Positions 55,311 to 63,835 of a DNA stretch of 64,000 nt are shown piece after piece. This DNA comes from Pontixanthobacter sp. CEM42 (GTDB lineage Bacteria; Pseudomonadota; Alphaproteobacteria; Sphingomonadales; Sphingomonadaceae): positions 1,404,501-1,468,500 of the forward strand of contig NZ_JADQTN010000001.1 of NCBI RefSeq assembly GCF_017812015.1. Reading direction: 5' to 3'. Under the pieces are notes generated by a model. It was not told the DNA's origin. It was given only the letters and a program-made list of their open reading frames with translations, and did not search any database. Position numbers and translations under genes: made by a program. Numbering within the stretch: position 1 is the stretch's first letter; each line of letters opens with the position of its first letter.

Positions 55311-55925
55311 TCAGCCGCTGGCCAGCAATTCCTCGATTTGACCAAGGCGTTCTTTGCCAAAGAACATTTCATCTCCGTCACCCGCATTGACAAAAAACGT
55401 TGGAATACCAAACGCACCCCGCTCGACCGCCTTGTCGGTGTTGTCCATCAACACTTGCTTGACCGACGGCGCTTGCGTTTTCGCAAGCAGATTGGCTGCA
55501 TCGAACCCGGCGTTCGCCAAAACCGGTGCAATCGCCGCTGCATCGGTTGCATCCACACCGTCTTCCCAAATCGCGGGCAGCAATGCATCGAGCAGCTTGC
55601 TACGTTCGTCGCCCTCAACCGCGCACAGCACGCGCTGCAAAGTCACCGAGTTAAACGGAAATTTCGGGTTCATTTTCCACTTGGTCATGCCGTGCTTGAC
55701 GATGAAACGGTTCATCTCCAGCATCGCATACTCGTTCTTGCCCTTGACCTCACCATCGCGAATAAAGGGCGGCGCATTACCCGTCAGCTTGTGCATTCCA
55801 GCAAGGAAGACAGGCGTGATTTCAATGCTCGCCCCATGTTTCGCTGCGATATCCTTGAGCGGATAATAGGCGAAATATGCGTTGGGGCTGACGAAGTCGA
55901 AAAGTAGTTCGATGCTCTTGGTCAT
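55311..55925 (-). CDS. 2-hydroxychromene-2-carboxylate isomerase family protein (DsbA fold)
   Basis: 204 residues from the ATG at 55925; earlier in-frame sequence overlaps the neighbouring gene. IELLFDFVSPNAYFAYYPLK with Ser in the FVSPNAY position, and ERGAFGIPTFFVN near the end, are typical of HCCA isomerase/GST-kappa type proteins. The active serine replaces the CxxC of DsbA, so it uses glutathione rather than disulfides. In naphthalene pathways the enzyme isomerises 2-hydroxychromene-2-carboxylate; without ring-cleavage genes nearby the substrate is uncertain. Confidence 0.85.
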   Translation of the reverse strand: MTKSIELLFDFVSPNAYFAYYPLKDIAAKHGASIEITPVFLAGMHKLTGNAPPFIRDGEVKGKNEYAMLEMNRFIVKHGMTKWKMNPKFPFNSVTLQRVLCAVEGDERSKLLDALLPAIWEDGVDATDAAAIAPVLANAGFDAANLLAKTQAPSVKQVLMDNTDKAVERGAFGIPTFFVNAGDGDEMFFGKERLGQIEELLASG

Positions 55926-55960
55926 TGTCTTCTTTCTCAATCGCGGCAGATAGTGCCGAC

Positions 55961-56425
55961 CTACCCCATGAGGGCTTCCATAACCGGGCTGGCTAGACGG
56001 CCAGTTTCGCAATCGCCGGTAGGTTGCTCGTACACTATCACCCCATCGACGAACCAGCGAGGATTGCTGGCAACGGCAGCATTATAATAGCAAACAGCGC
56101 CCTTCGACCCGTCGATCTTTACAGCGATGACTCGGTTGTGATCTCCGCAATTATGCGCCTCGCAGGCCCGGGATTGCATGTATCCGTCAACACCATCGAT
56201 CGGCACGACGACAGAAAGGTCCTTCAATACAGTGCTTTCCAATTTGGAGGAGGACAGCGCGGTTCGCACAACTCGCTGGACAGCTTCATTACCGTCGAAT
56301 GTTTCGCCGGCGACTTCTTCGAAGGGATAGTGGTTGAAAAATTTCGCCAGATTCACTTCGGATGCGTGGGCAATCAATGGCAAACAAAGGAGCTGCGAAG
56401 CAAACAACAATCTCGTAAATCTCAT
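55961..56425 (-). CDS. Secreted hypothetical protein
   Basis: 154 residues from the ATG at 56425, with AAGGGA 8 bases upstream; an earlier GTG at 56446 is less likely. A signal peptide ends LIAHA. The mature part (EVAGETFDGNEAVQRVVRTA, GYMQSRACEAHNCGDHNRVI, GAVCYYNAAVASNPRWFVD) contains three or four cysteines in a small domain reminiscent of inhibitor-like or stress-related periplasmic proteins. No confident family. It lies between the isomerase and metZ. Confidence 0.65.
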   Translation of the reverse strand: MRFTRLLFASQLLCLPLIAHASEVNLAKFFNHYPFEEVAGETFDGNEAVQRVVRTALSSSKLESTVLKDLSVVVPIDGVDGYMQSRACEAHNCGDHNRVIAVKIDGSKGAVCYYNAAVASNPRWFVDGVIVYEQPTGDCETGRLASPVMEALMG

Positions 56426-56464
56426 CAAACCGATCCCTTCATTCACAACCCTTGCGCAAACGCA

Positions 56465-57682
56465 TCACAGCCCAGCTACACCCAACGCCCCGTCCATATC
56501 TTCGATCAAATCCTCGACATCTTCGAGTCCGACATTGACGCGGAGCATACCCTCAAGCACGCCCATTTCGGCGCGGTCTTCGTCGGTTAGGCCCGCATGG
56601 GTGGTGCTGGCGGGATGGCACATCAGGCTGCGGGCGTCGCCGATATTATTGCTGATATCGATGAGTTGTAGCGCATCGAGGATCGCGTGGGCTTGGGCCC
56701 GGCCGTCTACCACGAAGCTGAAAATCGGGCCGCAGGCGTCCATTTGTTGTTGCGCGAGATCATAGCTTGGATGGCTAGGCAGGCCCGGATGGAGCATTGT
56801 CCCACCCGCCGCAACGATCCGTTCTTCCATAAACCGGCCGAGCTTGAGCGCGGTCTCGCTCTGCTTGTGCGCCCGCAGGCTAAGCGTTTCGAGGCCCTTC
56901 AACACCACCCACGCATTAAACGGCGCGATGTTGGGGCCGGTATTGCGTTGGAATGGCAGCAGCGTTTCATTGATGAACTCTTCACTCCCGCAGACGGCAC
57001 CGGCGAGCACCCTGCCCTGCCCGTCCATCAGCTTAGTCGCCGAATAGGCCACCACGTCCGCGCCAAATTCCATCGGGCGCTGCAATGCAGGAGAACAAAA
57101 CGCATTGTCGACCACTGTTGTGATGCCATGCGCGGTCGCCAGCTTGCAGACATATTCCATGTCGACAATGTCGAGCGTCGGATTGGCCGGACTTTCGAAG
57201 AAAAACACTTTGGTGTTGGGCCGGATTGCCTTGTCCCATTCTTCATTCACCGCGCTATCGATCACGGTTGTCTCTATCCCGAAACGAGGGAGCAAATGAT
57301 CAACCAACCAGCGGCATGAGCCAAACGCAGCTCGCGCCGCAACGCAGTGATCACCCGCCGAGAGCTGGCAAAGCAGAGCCGCGGTCATCGCCGCCATCCC
57401 GCTCGCTTGTGCGCGGCATGCCTCTGCACCTTCCATCAGAGCAATCCGTTCTTCCAGCATTGCCACGGTCGGGTTCTGCAAACGCGAGTACGTCATCCCG
57501 TCATCTTCACCGGCGAAGCGCGCGGCGACGGTTGCAGCATCGTCATATGTATAGCCCGAGGTCAGGAAGAGCGCCTCGCTGGTCTCACCATGCTCGCTGC
57601 GCCAGGTGCCGCCGCGCACGGCCTGCGTTGCGGGGCGCCATTTCTGCGTGACCTTGCGGTCCATTCCGGTGGTCTTTTTCAT
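56465..57682 (-). CDS. metZ: O-succinylhomoserine sulfhydrylase
   Basis: 405 residues from the ATG at 57682 (an upstream ATG at 57709 or a downstream one at 57664 are alternatives). The PLP lysine is Lys217 in YSATKLMDGQG; SRLQNPT and NTGPNIAPFNAWVVLKGLET are also diagnostic. It directly forms homocysteine from succinylhomoserine and sulfide, as in Pseudomonas and many alphaproteobacteria. A cystathionine gamma-synthase role is less likely from the sequence feel. It starts 45 bases past the TetR stop, so no SAM riboswitch fits between; it may be read through from tetR. Confidence 0.85.
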   Translation of the reverse strand: MKKTTGMDRKVTQKWRPATQAVRGGTWRSEHGETSEALFLTSGYTYDDAATVAARFAGEDDGMTYSRLQNPTVAMLEERIALMEGAEACRAQASGMAAMTAALLCQLSAGDHCVAARAAFGSCRWLVDHLLPRFGIETTVIDSAVNEEWDKAIRPNTKVFFFESPANPTLDIVDMEYVCKLATAHGITTVVDNAFCSPALQRPMEFGADVVAYSATKLMDGQGRVLAGAVCGSEEFINETLLPFQRNTGPNIAPFNAWVVLKGLETLSLRAHKQSETALKLGRFMEERIVAAGGTMLHPGLPSHPSYDLAQQQMDACGPIFSFVVDGRAQAHAILDALQLIDISNNIGDARSLMCHPASTTHAGLTDEDRAEMGVLEGMLRVNVGLEDVEDLIEDMDGALGVAGL

Positions 57683-57727
57683 AGTGGCTAGGCTGTAGGC
57701 GGCGCGCATTGCAGCGGCAAGCGCAAG

Positions 57728-58285
57728 CTACTCAGGAAAAGCCTTCTCAATCGCAAGGTCAGCTATTTCGCCACGCCCGACCGCATCAAGCATTGACGCG
57801 CCCTCGATCACCGCGAGCATATGGTGCGCGGTGCCGCTAGGATCGTCCAACCCTTCGGGCAGATGCTCTTCTAGCCAAGCCAACATCGTCCCCATAATCC
57901 GGCCCGAGCTCTGCGCCCAATCGGGTTCGCCAGAAACGCCGCCAGCCACTGATTGCCACCATAAGCGCAAAAAGGGCTTGAACGGTTCGCTGCGCGTTGC
58001 CGCCATTACTTGATCGATGCACGCGCGCAGCGACGTGGTTCTACCCTGGGGGAACGCGCCGTCCAAGGCCGCTGCATAGATATCCGCCAGATGCGATAAA
58101 AGCTCATCCATCAGCTGCTGCTTGGATCCGAAATGATAGAGCAGCATCCGGTCGCTGGTGCCCGCAGCCTTGGCCATCGGGCGAAGGCTGGCGTCGGAGA
58201 ACCCATGCTGCAATGCATAGGCCGCCAATTGCGGGAGCAAAGTCTCTCGCGACATTCGTTTCCTGGGCTGAGGTTTGCGAGCCAT
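57728..58285 (-). CDS. TetR-family transcriptional regulator
   Basis: 185 residues. The N-terminal HTH is clear: YALQHGFSDASLRPMAKAAG then TSDRMLLYHFGSKQQLMDEL. The ligand domain has tryptophans in FLRLWWQSVAG. It is divergent from a small membrane protein gene, with 72 bases between the starts that carry an array of inverted repeats (58293-58337), which is the likely operator. metZ lies just downstream. Confidence 0.92.
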   Translation of the reverse strand: MARKPQPRKRMSRETLLPQLAAYALQHGFSDASLRPMAKAAGTSDRMLLYHFGSKQQLMDELLSHLADIYAAALDGAFPQGRTTSLRACIDQVMAATRSEPFKPFLRLWWQSVAGGVSGEPDWAQSSGRIMGTMLAWLEEHLPEGLDDPSGTAHHMLAVIEGASMLDAVGRGEIADLAIEKAFPE

Positions 58286-58292
58286 AGAGGGC

Positions 58293-58337
58293 TTGTAGCG
58301 AGTGCTACATATCGCTACAAGTGTAGCATCTGCTACA
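58293..58337. promoter_or_regulatory. Array of TGTAGC-N4-GCTACA operators between tetR and membrane protein gene
   Basis: Two copies of TGTAGC-N4-GCTACA, at 58294-58309 and 58322-58337, are perfect inverted repeats. A further 9 bp pair, TTGTAGCGA (58293-58301) and TCGCTACAA (58312-58320), and GCTACA-AG-TGTAGC (58314-58327) link them, so four half-sites lie within 44 bases. It covers most of the space between the two divergent start codons and is the likely binding site of the TetR product. Confidence 0.75.
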
Positions 58338-58357
58338 TACGACTCGGAGTCGCAATT

Positions 58358-58771
58358 ATGACCGTTTTCGAAATCCTCGCTCTCGCTGGCGCTATCGCTG
58401 TTGTACCGATCATCGCCTATCTCGCACTTGCCGCTAAGCTAAAAGAAAGTGCGCTGATCGCCGCTGCGCTATCGGCTGGCTTCGCTGCATTCACAGCGGT
58501 AACGATATGGGCGGACGGGGTGATGCCCGTGATCACCAATCACACGACCAATCTGTGGGGCGTACAGGTTTGGTATGACCTGCTGATGTCGGTGGGTATT
58601 GCGCTGCTGTTTGTAGTGCCCCGCGCGCGTCAGATGGGCATGAACGTACCGCTATGGGTGCTGTTCGTCGGCTCTACCGCCAGTATCGGGCTGATGGCGA
58701 TGGTTGCGCGGCTGTTCTGGCTTGAGCAATCCACCGCAGAGGATCGGACCGAAAAAGCCACCTCAAATTAA
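58358..58771 (+). CDS. Small membrane protein divergent from tetR
   Basis: 137 residues from the ATG at 58358, with GGAG 9-12 bases upstream; the frame continues upstream but that part is promoter sequence. Four hydrophobic helices: ALAGAIAVVPIIAYLALAA, AALSAGFAAFTAVTIW, LLMSVGIALLFVVP and LWVLFVGSTASIGLMAMVA. A polar tail follows. No family is certain; such proteins with a TetR regulator often act in membrane stress or small-molecule efflux, an inference only. Confidence 0.75.
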   Translation: MTVFEILALAGAIAVVPIIAYLALAAKLKESALIAAALSAGFAAFTAVTIWADGVMPVITNHTTNLWGVQVWYDLLMSVGIALLFVVPRARQMGMNVPLWVLFVGSTASIGLMAMVARLFWLEQSTAEDRTEKATSN

Positions 58772-58779
58772 CCATAAGA

Positions 58780-58983
58780 TCAGGCAGCCTTGCCCGTATA
58801 CGGGTGAGGTTGCCGGTCTTCGCTGACGTCATTTTCAACATCAAAGCGGCGCCAAGTGCCGCGAACGCGAATCATTGGCGTCCGGCAATGTTCGCATTTG
58901 CTCCGGAAATTCTGGCCATCATGCCAGACGCGGTGCCGGTTTATTCGGTGGCCAGAGGCCAGACATAACAGAGACTTGATCAC
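58780..58983 (-). CDS. Small zinc-ribbon-like protein
   Basis: 67 residues from a GTG at 58983, with AAGGGA 8 bases upstream. LLCLASGHRINR and SKCEHCRTPMIR supply a Cys-His and a Cys-x2-Cys, an arrangement like the small DUF1660 family. The rest is short and polar. It ends 8 bases after the convergent membrane-protein gene. A longer frame with an ATG at 59043 lacks a ribosome-binding site. Function unknown. Confidence 0.6.
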   Translation of the reverse strand: MIKSLLCLASGHRINRHRVWHDGQNFRSKCEHCRTPMIRVRGTWRRFDVENDVSEDRQPHPYTGKAA

Positions 58984-59166
58984 GATAGATTCCCTTTTTG
59001 GGGCGACCCGTGATGGCGGGATGCCTGTTCTCTCTCCCTGCATTTTGCTGTGTTATGACGAAACTTATAGCACAAATGCGGCATGATTTTCAGACCAAAA
59101 GGATTACCAAATTACGAATTCTGAACGCGCTTGCCGTGAATCGAAAGCGCGATTAACCAAGCACAG

Positions 59167-60441
59167 ATGGCCCAAGCTCCCGAAAATCGAGATGATCCAA
59201 GAGTTTGGACTTGGATCATTAGCTTGGCGTTCTTTGCACTGTGCCTGATCCGTTTGACGATCCCTACAGCACCCTATTTCGATGAAGTGCATTATCTTCC
59301 GGCAGCGCGCGAGTTGCTGATGAGTGGCGAATGGCTCAATCGCGAACATCCGCTGTTTGGCAAGATCATCCTGGCAGCCGGAATTGCCCTGTTTGGTGAT
59401 ACACCGTTGGGCTGGCGGATTTTCCCCGCTCTGTTCGGCACACTCGCCCTGTTTGCGTTGATGCGGGCGCTGTGGTTCGCGAGCCAATCACGCTTCGCCA
59501 GCATCGCTTTCGGCATCTTGATGGCGACAGGCTTCATGCTTTTTATCCATGCACGGATCGCCATGTTGGATGTGTTTATGGCGGCGTTCTTTGCGGTTGC
59601 CATTTGGCAATTTGCGGCCGCGATCAGACAGCCCGAAACGGGCCGTTGGCGGTTGGCAACCACGGGCGTGGCTCTTGGCTTAGCAATGGGGTCGAAATGG
59701 AATGTCGCCATCCTCGCGATGCTGCCCGGAATAGTGTTCTTCGCGTGCCGTTTGACGGCTGGACGCAGGCGGTTGCTAACCAGCCAGAGAGGCATTCCGA
59801 TACCGGGCATCTCATTGCTGGAGGCGTTTCTGTGGTTGGGAGTGGTGCCGTTAGCGGTTTACTGGTTGACGTTTTTACCAGCATATTTCGCCGCGGAACG
59901 ACCGTTAGAATGGGGCGGATTTATTGCCTTGCACCAGACCATTCTCGATCTGCAAAGCTCGGTCAAGCAACCGCATCCCTACCAGAGTAATTGGCCCGAC
60001 TGGATGCTGAATCTGCGCGCGATCTGGTATTTGTACGAACCAATAGACGGGGCGCAGCGCGGGGTTTTGCTGATCGGCAATCCTCTGACGATGGTACTCG
60101 GCTTGCCTGCGCTCGCTTGGTGCGCGTTTGTTGGCGTCACTCGCAAGCGATGGGACGCTTTGGCTGTTGCTGCGATGTATGTTGTTAGCCTCGGCATGTG
60201 GTTGTTCGCCGACAAGCCAATCCAATTTTACTACCACTATTTCCTGCCGAGCATCTTTCTGCTCGCCGCGCTGGCGCTGGCGCTCGACGAGTTCTGGAAG
60301 CGCGGTGTTAAATGGGTGGCGGTAGTGGTGCTTAGCGGCAGTCTCGCACTGTTCGGTTGGTTCTATCCAATCCTCAGCGCGGCGAAGCTCAATGGGCCGC
60401 AATCATTCCTCGTTTGGACTTGGCTGGATAGCTGGCGCTAG
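59167..60441 (+). CDS. PMT/ArnT-like glycosyltransferase (GT39 superfamily)
   Basis: 424 residues with about ten membrane helices. The first luminal loop has PYFDEVHYLPAARELL, carrying the Asp-Glu of the PMT/GT-C fold, and EWLNREHPLFGKIILAAG with NREHP, typical of dolichyl/polyprenyl-phosphate-dependent O-mannosyltransferases. It uses a lipid-phosphate sugar donor, and the nearby GT2-GtrA gene could make or flip such a donor. The start is the ATG at 59167; no strong ribosome-binding site is visible. Its last 4 bases overlap the convergent YjdF gene. Confidence 0.85.
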   Translation: MAQAPENRDDPRVWTWIISLAFFALCLIRLTIPTAPYFDEVHYLPAARELLMSGEWLNREHPLFGKIILAAGIALFGDTPLGWRIFPALFGTLALFALMRALWFASQSRFASIAFGILMATGFMLFIHARIAMLDVFMAAFFAVAIWQFAAAIRQPETGRWRLATTGVALGLAMGSKWNVAILAMLPGIVFFACRLTAGRRRLLTSQRGIPIPGISLLEAFLWLGVVPLAVYWLTFLPAYFAAERPLEWGGFIALHQTILDLQSSVKQPHPYQSNWPDWMLNLRAIWYLYEPIDGAQRGVLLIGNPLTMVLGLPALAWCAFVGVTRKRWDALAVAAMYVVSLGMWLFADKPIQFYYHYFLPSIFLLAALALALDEFWKRGVKWVAVVVLSGSLALFGWFYPILSAAKLNGPQSFLVWTWLDSWR

Positions 60442-61070
60442 GACGAAGGCCTTTTCCGGAACCGGAAATACTCGAACAGCGCCGCCACAACCGCACCGGC
60501 AGTCGCAAGCGCCATATCCTTCTGCGCGTCCCACATATCGCCTTGCTGGCCATTATATGCGTCTGCCTGTCCCGGAGCCAAAGTCAGCGTCAGCAACCAT
60601 TCGAAAATCTCATACATCGCGCTCGCGGCAATGATGAACTCAACCGCGACATAAAGCGCCCGACCGGGTGAGACCGACCAATGTCGCACCAGCGCCTGCG
60701 AAAGCGGATGAACCAGCAACGCACCGAAGCTGAAATGGACCAGCCGGTCGTAATGGTTCCGTTCCCAGCCGAATATATCACTCAGTTCGGGTAGCCCTAT
60801 TCCCGCGAGCCAAGCATCATACGGAACGTAGCTGTAGATGTAGCGCGCACCGATTGTGTGCAGGACCAAGAATGCACCGATGCAGAGCACTGCGCTGTTC
60901 GGCATCGACCATTTGTTAAGCGCCCAAGCCAGCGCACCCAAAAAGACCAGCGTCGGTCCGCTCTGTAACGGTGCAGTATGCGGATAGGGCGTGCCGATCA
61001 GGCAAAGCAGCACAAACAGTCCAACGCCAATGATCACTTGAAGCTGAAACCGTGGCAGCTTTGTGAGCAT
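60438..61070 (-). CDS. DUF2238/YjdF family membrane protein
   Basis: 210 residues. DIFGWERNHYDRLVHFSFGA with conserved Asp and His, EWLLTLTLAPGQADAYNGQQ and GDMWDAQKDMALA are the YjdF family blocks. Six helices are likely. The function is unknown in general. Its ATG shares one base with the stop of the GT2-GtrA gene, so both are co-translated. Confidence 0.9.
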   Translation of the reverse strand: MLTKLPRFQLQVIIGVGLFVLLCLIGTPYPHTAPLQSGPTLVFLGALAWALNKWSMPNSAVLCIGAFLVLHTIGARYIYSYVPYDAWLAGIGLPELSDIFGWERNHYDRLVHFSFGALLVHPLSQALVRHWSVSPGRALYVAVEFIIAASAMYEIFEWLLTLTLAPGQADAYNGQQGDMWDAQKDMALATAGAVVAALFEYFRFRKRPSS

Positions 61071-62161
61071 CAGAACCGGCCCCAGACGAATCGGCTAGAC
61101 AATGCGTAATTCCAGACCGACCCGATGATGATCCCCGCCCCGACCGCTAGGATTGCGTGAACGCCGCGCGCTTCAAGCAATGTAGCTACCGCGATATTGG
61201 CGAAAGCACCGACTGCACAAGTCGCGCAGAAACCCAGCCACCCCTTCAGGATTGCGCCTGCACCTCTGAGCCGCTTGTCGCGATAGGTAAGCCAATTATT
61301 GAGCCAGAAGTTGAAACTCATGGCGACGAAAGTGGCGGTGGCCTGGGCAACCGCAAACGCAATCATTGCCCCGTAAAACGCCGCGCCGAATATTGCGAAG
61401 TGGACCAACACACCCAGCGCGCCAACCGTTCCAAACAAAGCAAACCGCGTCGGGATCAGTCGTCCGAAAAGGCGCTCGTAGAGGCCGACGAGAAATTCAA
61501 AGATCACCGCGCGATCAAGCTTGCTTTGCCCGCTCCGACGCTCGGCAAATTGCTGCGGGATTTCCTTCACGCGCGGTGCTGGCGATGATGTCGCCAGAAT
61601 GTCGAGCAGGATCTTGAAACCGATACCCGACAGCTTTGGGGCAAGGTCGCGAACCCGCTCAGTCTCAAGCAGGAAATATCCGCTCATCGGATCGCTGAGT
61701 TCGACGCCAGTGATCTTGCGCGCGATACGATTGGCTAATGTCGAGCCGCGCTCGCGCCGCAAGCTCGCGAGTCCATCTGCACTCGCCCCTTCAGCAAAAC
61801 GGGAAGCTATGACTATATCCGCTTCGCCGCTTTGCACCGCCTCCAGCAGCTTTGGTAGCAAAGCCGGATCATGCTGATGATCGGCGTCCATCAGAGCCAC
61901 ATAAGGGGCAGCTGTCGCGCACATTCCCTCGATCGCGGCGGAGGCTAAACCGCGTCTTCCGATCCGCTGGATTACGCGGATGCGCGGGTCATTCTGCGCC
62001 AGACTTCGCGCCTCATCAGCAGTGCCATCATCACTGTTGTCATCGACAACAATCGCTTCCCAGCCATCGGGACCCAACGCCTCCTCAATCCGTGCCACCA
62101 ACGGTGCCAGATTGCCTCGCTCATTCAACGTTGGGAGGATGATCGCAAGCTGGAGAGTCAC
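61070..62161 (-). CDS. Polyprenol-phosphate sugar transferase fused to GtrA-like domain
   Basis: 363 residues from a GTG at 62161, 4 bases after the leuB stop; the long open frame upstream overlaps leuB and is not coding. The N-terminal about 235 residues are GT2 (LPTLNERGNL, VVDDNSDDGT, MDADHQHDP), the DPM1/GtrB type that transfers a sugar to a polyprenyl phosphate. The C-terminal about 125 residues are a GtrA-like four-helix membrane domain (FALFGTVGALGVLVHFAIFG). It would act with the PMT-type transferase to glycosylate surface molecules. Confidence 0.88.
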   Translation of the reverse strand: MTLQLAIILPTLNERGNLAPLVARIEEALGPDGWEAIVVDDNSDDGTADEARSLAQNDPRIRVIQRIGRRGLASAAIEGMCATAAPYVALMDADHQHDPALLPKLLEAVQSGEADIVIASRFAEGASADGLASLRRERGSTLANRIARKITGVELSDPMSGYFLLETERVRDLAPKLSGIGFKILLDILATSSPAPRVKEIPQQFAERRSGQSKLDRAVIFEFLVGLYERLFGRLIPTRFALFGTVGALGVLVHFAIFGAAFYGAMIAFAVAQATATFVAMSFNFWLNNWLTYRDKRLRGAGAILKGWLGFCATCAVGAFANIAVATLLEARGVHAILAVGAGIIIGSVWNYALSSRFVWGRF

Positions 62162-62165
62162 CGGA

Positions 62166-63224
62166 TTATAAACGCTCCAACACTGCATCGCCAATCGCCG
62201 CCGTGCCCAGATCACCACCCAGATCACCGCCGCGAATACCATCAGCGAGTGCCTTCGATACGGCTGCCTCAACGCGCGCGGCCTGCTCTTCTAGTCCAAA
62301 CGAATGCCGCAGCATCATCGCAACCGACAGGATCGTTGCCATTGGGTTAGCCAATCCTTGCCCTGCAATATCCGGCGCACTGCCATGGATCGGTTCATAG
62401 AGGCCGAAGGTGCCGAACTCGGTTTGCCTCTCACCGAGCGATGCGCTTGCCAGTAAGCCGATCGAGCCGACGCACATGCTAGCGAGATCGGACAGGATAT
62501 CGCCAAACAGATTGCCGGCCAGCACGACATCGAACTGGCTTGGATCTTTGACCATCTGCATCGCGGCGTTGTCTACATACATATGCGTCAACTCTACATC
62601 GGAATACTCCGAGGCTACCTCAACCACTACATCGCGCCACAGCTGGCTGGTCTCGAGGACATTAGCCTTGTCCACGCTGCACAGACGCGAACCACGCTTC
62701 TGCGCTGCTCGGAAGCCGGCATGCGCAATGCGGCGCACTTCGCTCTCGGAATAGGACATCATGTCCCACCCCTCGCGCTGACCATCATCCGTGGTACGCA
62801 TGCCCTTATCGCCAAAATAGACATCACCGTTCAGCTCGCGGACGATCAGCATATCGATTGTTCGCGCGAGTTCAGGTTTCAGACCCGACATGTCTTCGAG
62901 ACCCCGAAACACTGTTGCGGGACGTAAATTGGCGAACAGGCCTAGCTCGGATCGCAGACCCAAAACAGCTTGCTCGGGCCGCAAGCGCCGTTCCAAATTG
63001 TCGCAGGATGGATCGCCAACCGCACCAAACAGCACCGCATCACAAGCCTTCGCCATATCGAGCGTTTCCGCAGGCAGCGGATGGCCGTGACGCTTATAGG
63101 CTATCGCTCCAACATCACCCTCAAACAAGGTCAGTCCGGACAGGTCGAGCGCTTCCAACACACGTACTGCTTCACGCGTGACTTCCGCACCAATTCCGTC
63201 GCCAGGGAACACCGCAATTTTCAT
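62166..63224 (-). CDS. leuB: 3-isopropylmalate dehydrogenase
   Basis: 352 residues. [32 protein letters not shown] and [19 protein letters not shown] are diagnostic of LeuB, with the metal-binding Asp region intact. It oxidises and decarboxylates 3-isopropylmalate in leucine synthesis. No leuC or leuD is nearby. Its ATG overlaps the recO stop by 4 bases (ATGA), and the GT2 gene follows. Confidence 0.95.
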   Translation of the reverse strand: MKIAVFPGDGIGAEVTREAVRVLEALDLSGLTLFEGDVGAIAYKRHGHPLPAETLDMAKACDAVLFGAVGDPSCDNLERRLRPEQAVLGLRSELGLFANLRPATVFRGLEDMSGLKPELARTIDMLIVRELNGDVYFGDKGMRTTDDGQREGWDMMSYSESEVRRIAHAGFRAAQKRGSRLCSVDKANVLETSQLWRDVVVEVASEYSDVELTHMYVDNAAMQMVKDPSQFDVVLAGNLFGDILSDLASMCVGSIGLLASASLGERQTEFGTFGLYEPIHGSAPDIAGQGLANPMATILSVAMMLRHSFGLEEQAARVEAAVSKALADGIRGGDLGGDLGTAAIGDAVLERL

Positions 63225-63835
63225 GTATCTATTTGTCCGTTGATCTTCGCCAATCGCTCGCGAAGGAGCGTTCGGGCGGACATAACATCGCCATAAGTGC
63301 CAGCAAGCAAGTGTTTCTCTATCGGCGTAAACAATCGATCAAACGCGGTAAGCGCCTCTGCGAAACCGGCGAACTCGGGGGGAGGACCCCCACCGTACCC
63401 CAGCTCGCGCAGCATCAGAGTCTCGTAGCTCACGAGACCCGCCAACCAGCCGCGCGCAGACGGCGCTCCACATATTGCATCGAGCACCGCCTTCAGCGCC
63501 GGATAGAGACTGGGATAGGCGTTGCGTTCAGGAAGCACCGATGCGGTCAACGCGGTTACCCAGCTGATCGCTGCCGCAGGAAGCGGCTCGCTCAGCCAAG
63601 GGCCACGGCTTTCGAGCAATTCAACTTTCGCAAAAGGCAATTGATTGTCCGACTTCGACCGCAGATCGACCTCAACCAGATTGCCCGGAATAACCACCGG
63701 GCGCAGTTGCCGCCCACGCCCACCTGCGACATAGCCCGCGACAAGGCCTTCCCGCTCGGTCAGCATCCGTGCAATCACAGCGGTTTCGCCGTGTGGACGG
63801 GCGGAAACAAGGATTGCTGGTGCGCGGAGATTCAT
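63221..63835 (-). CDS. recO: DNA repair protein RecO
   Basis: 203 residues from the ATG at 63835, about 40 shorter than E. coli RecO, which is common in sphingomonads. [21 protein letters not shown] and [20 protein letters not shown] are the OB-fold start. The helical domain has [12 protein letters not shown]; no zinc-binding cysteines are seen. RecO loads RecA with RecR. It overlaps leuB by 4 bases and the upstream gene by 4 bases (ATGA). Confidence 0.9.
   Translation of the reverse strand: MNLRAPAILVSARPHGETAVIARMLTEREGLVAGYVAGGRGRQLRPVVIPGNLVEVDLRSKSDNQLPFAKVELLESRGPWLSEPLPAAAISWVTALTASVLPERNAYPSLYPALKAVLDAICGAPSARGWLAGLVSYETLMLRELGYGGGPPPEFAGFAEALTAFDRLFTPIEKHLLAGTYGDVMSARTLLRERLAKINGQIDT

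Noticed and set aside
57683-57727. SAM riboswitch before metZ
   Set aside because: The gap from the tetR stop to the metZ start is only 45 bases, too short for a SAM-II element with its usual spacing, and no pseudoknot pattern was seen.
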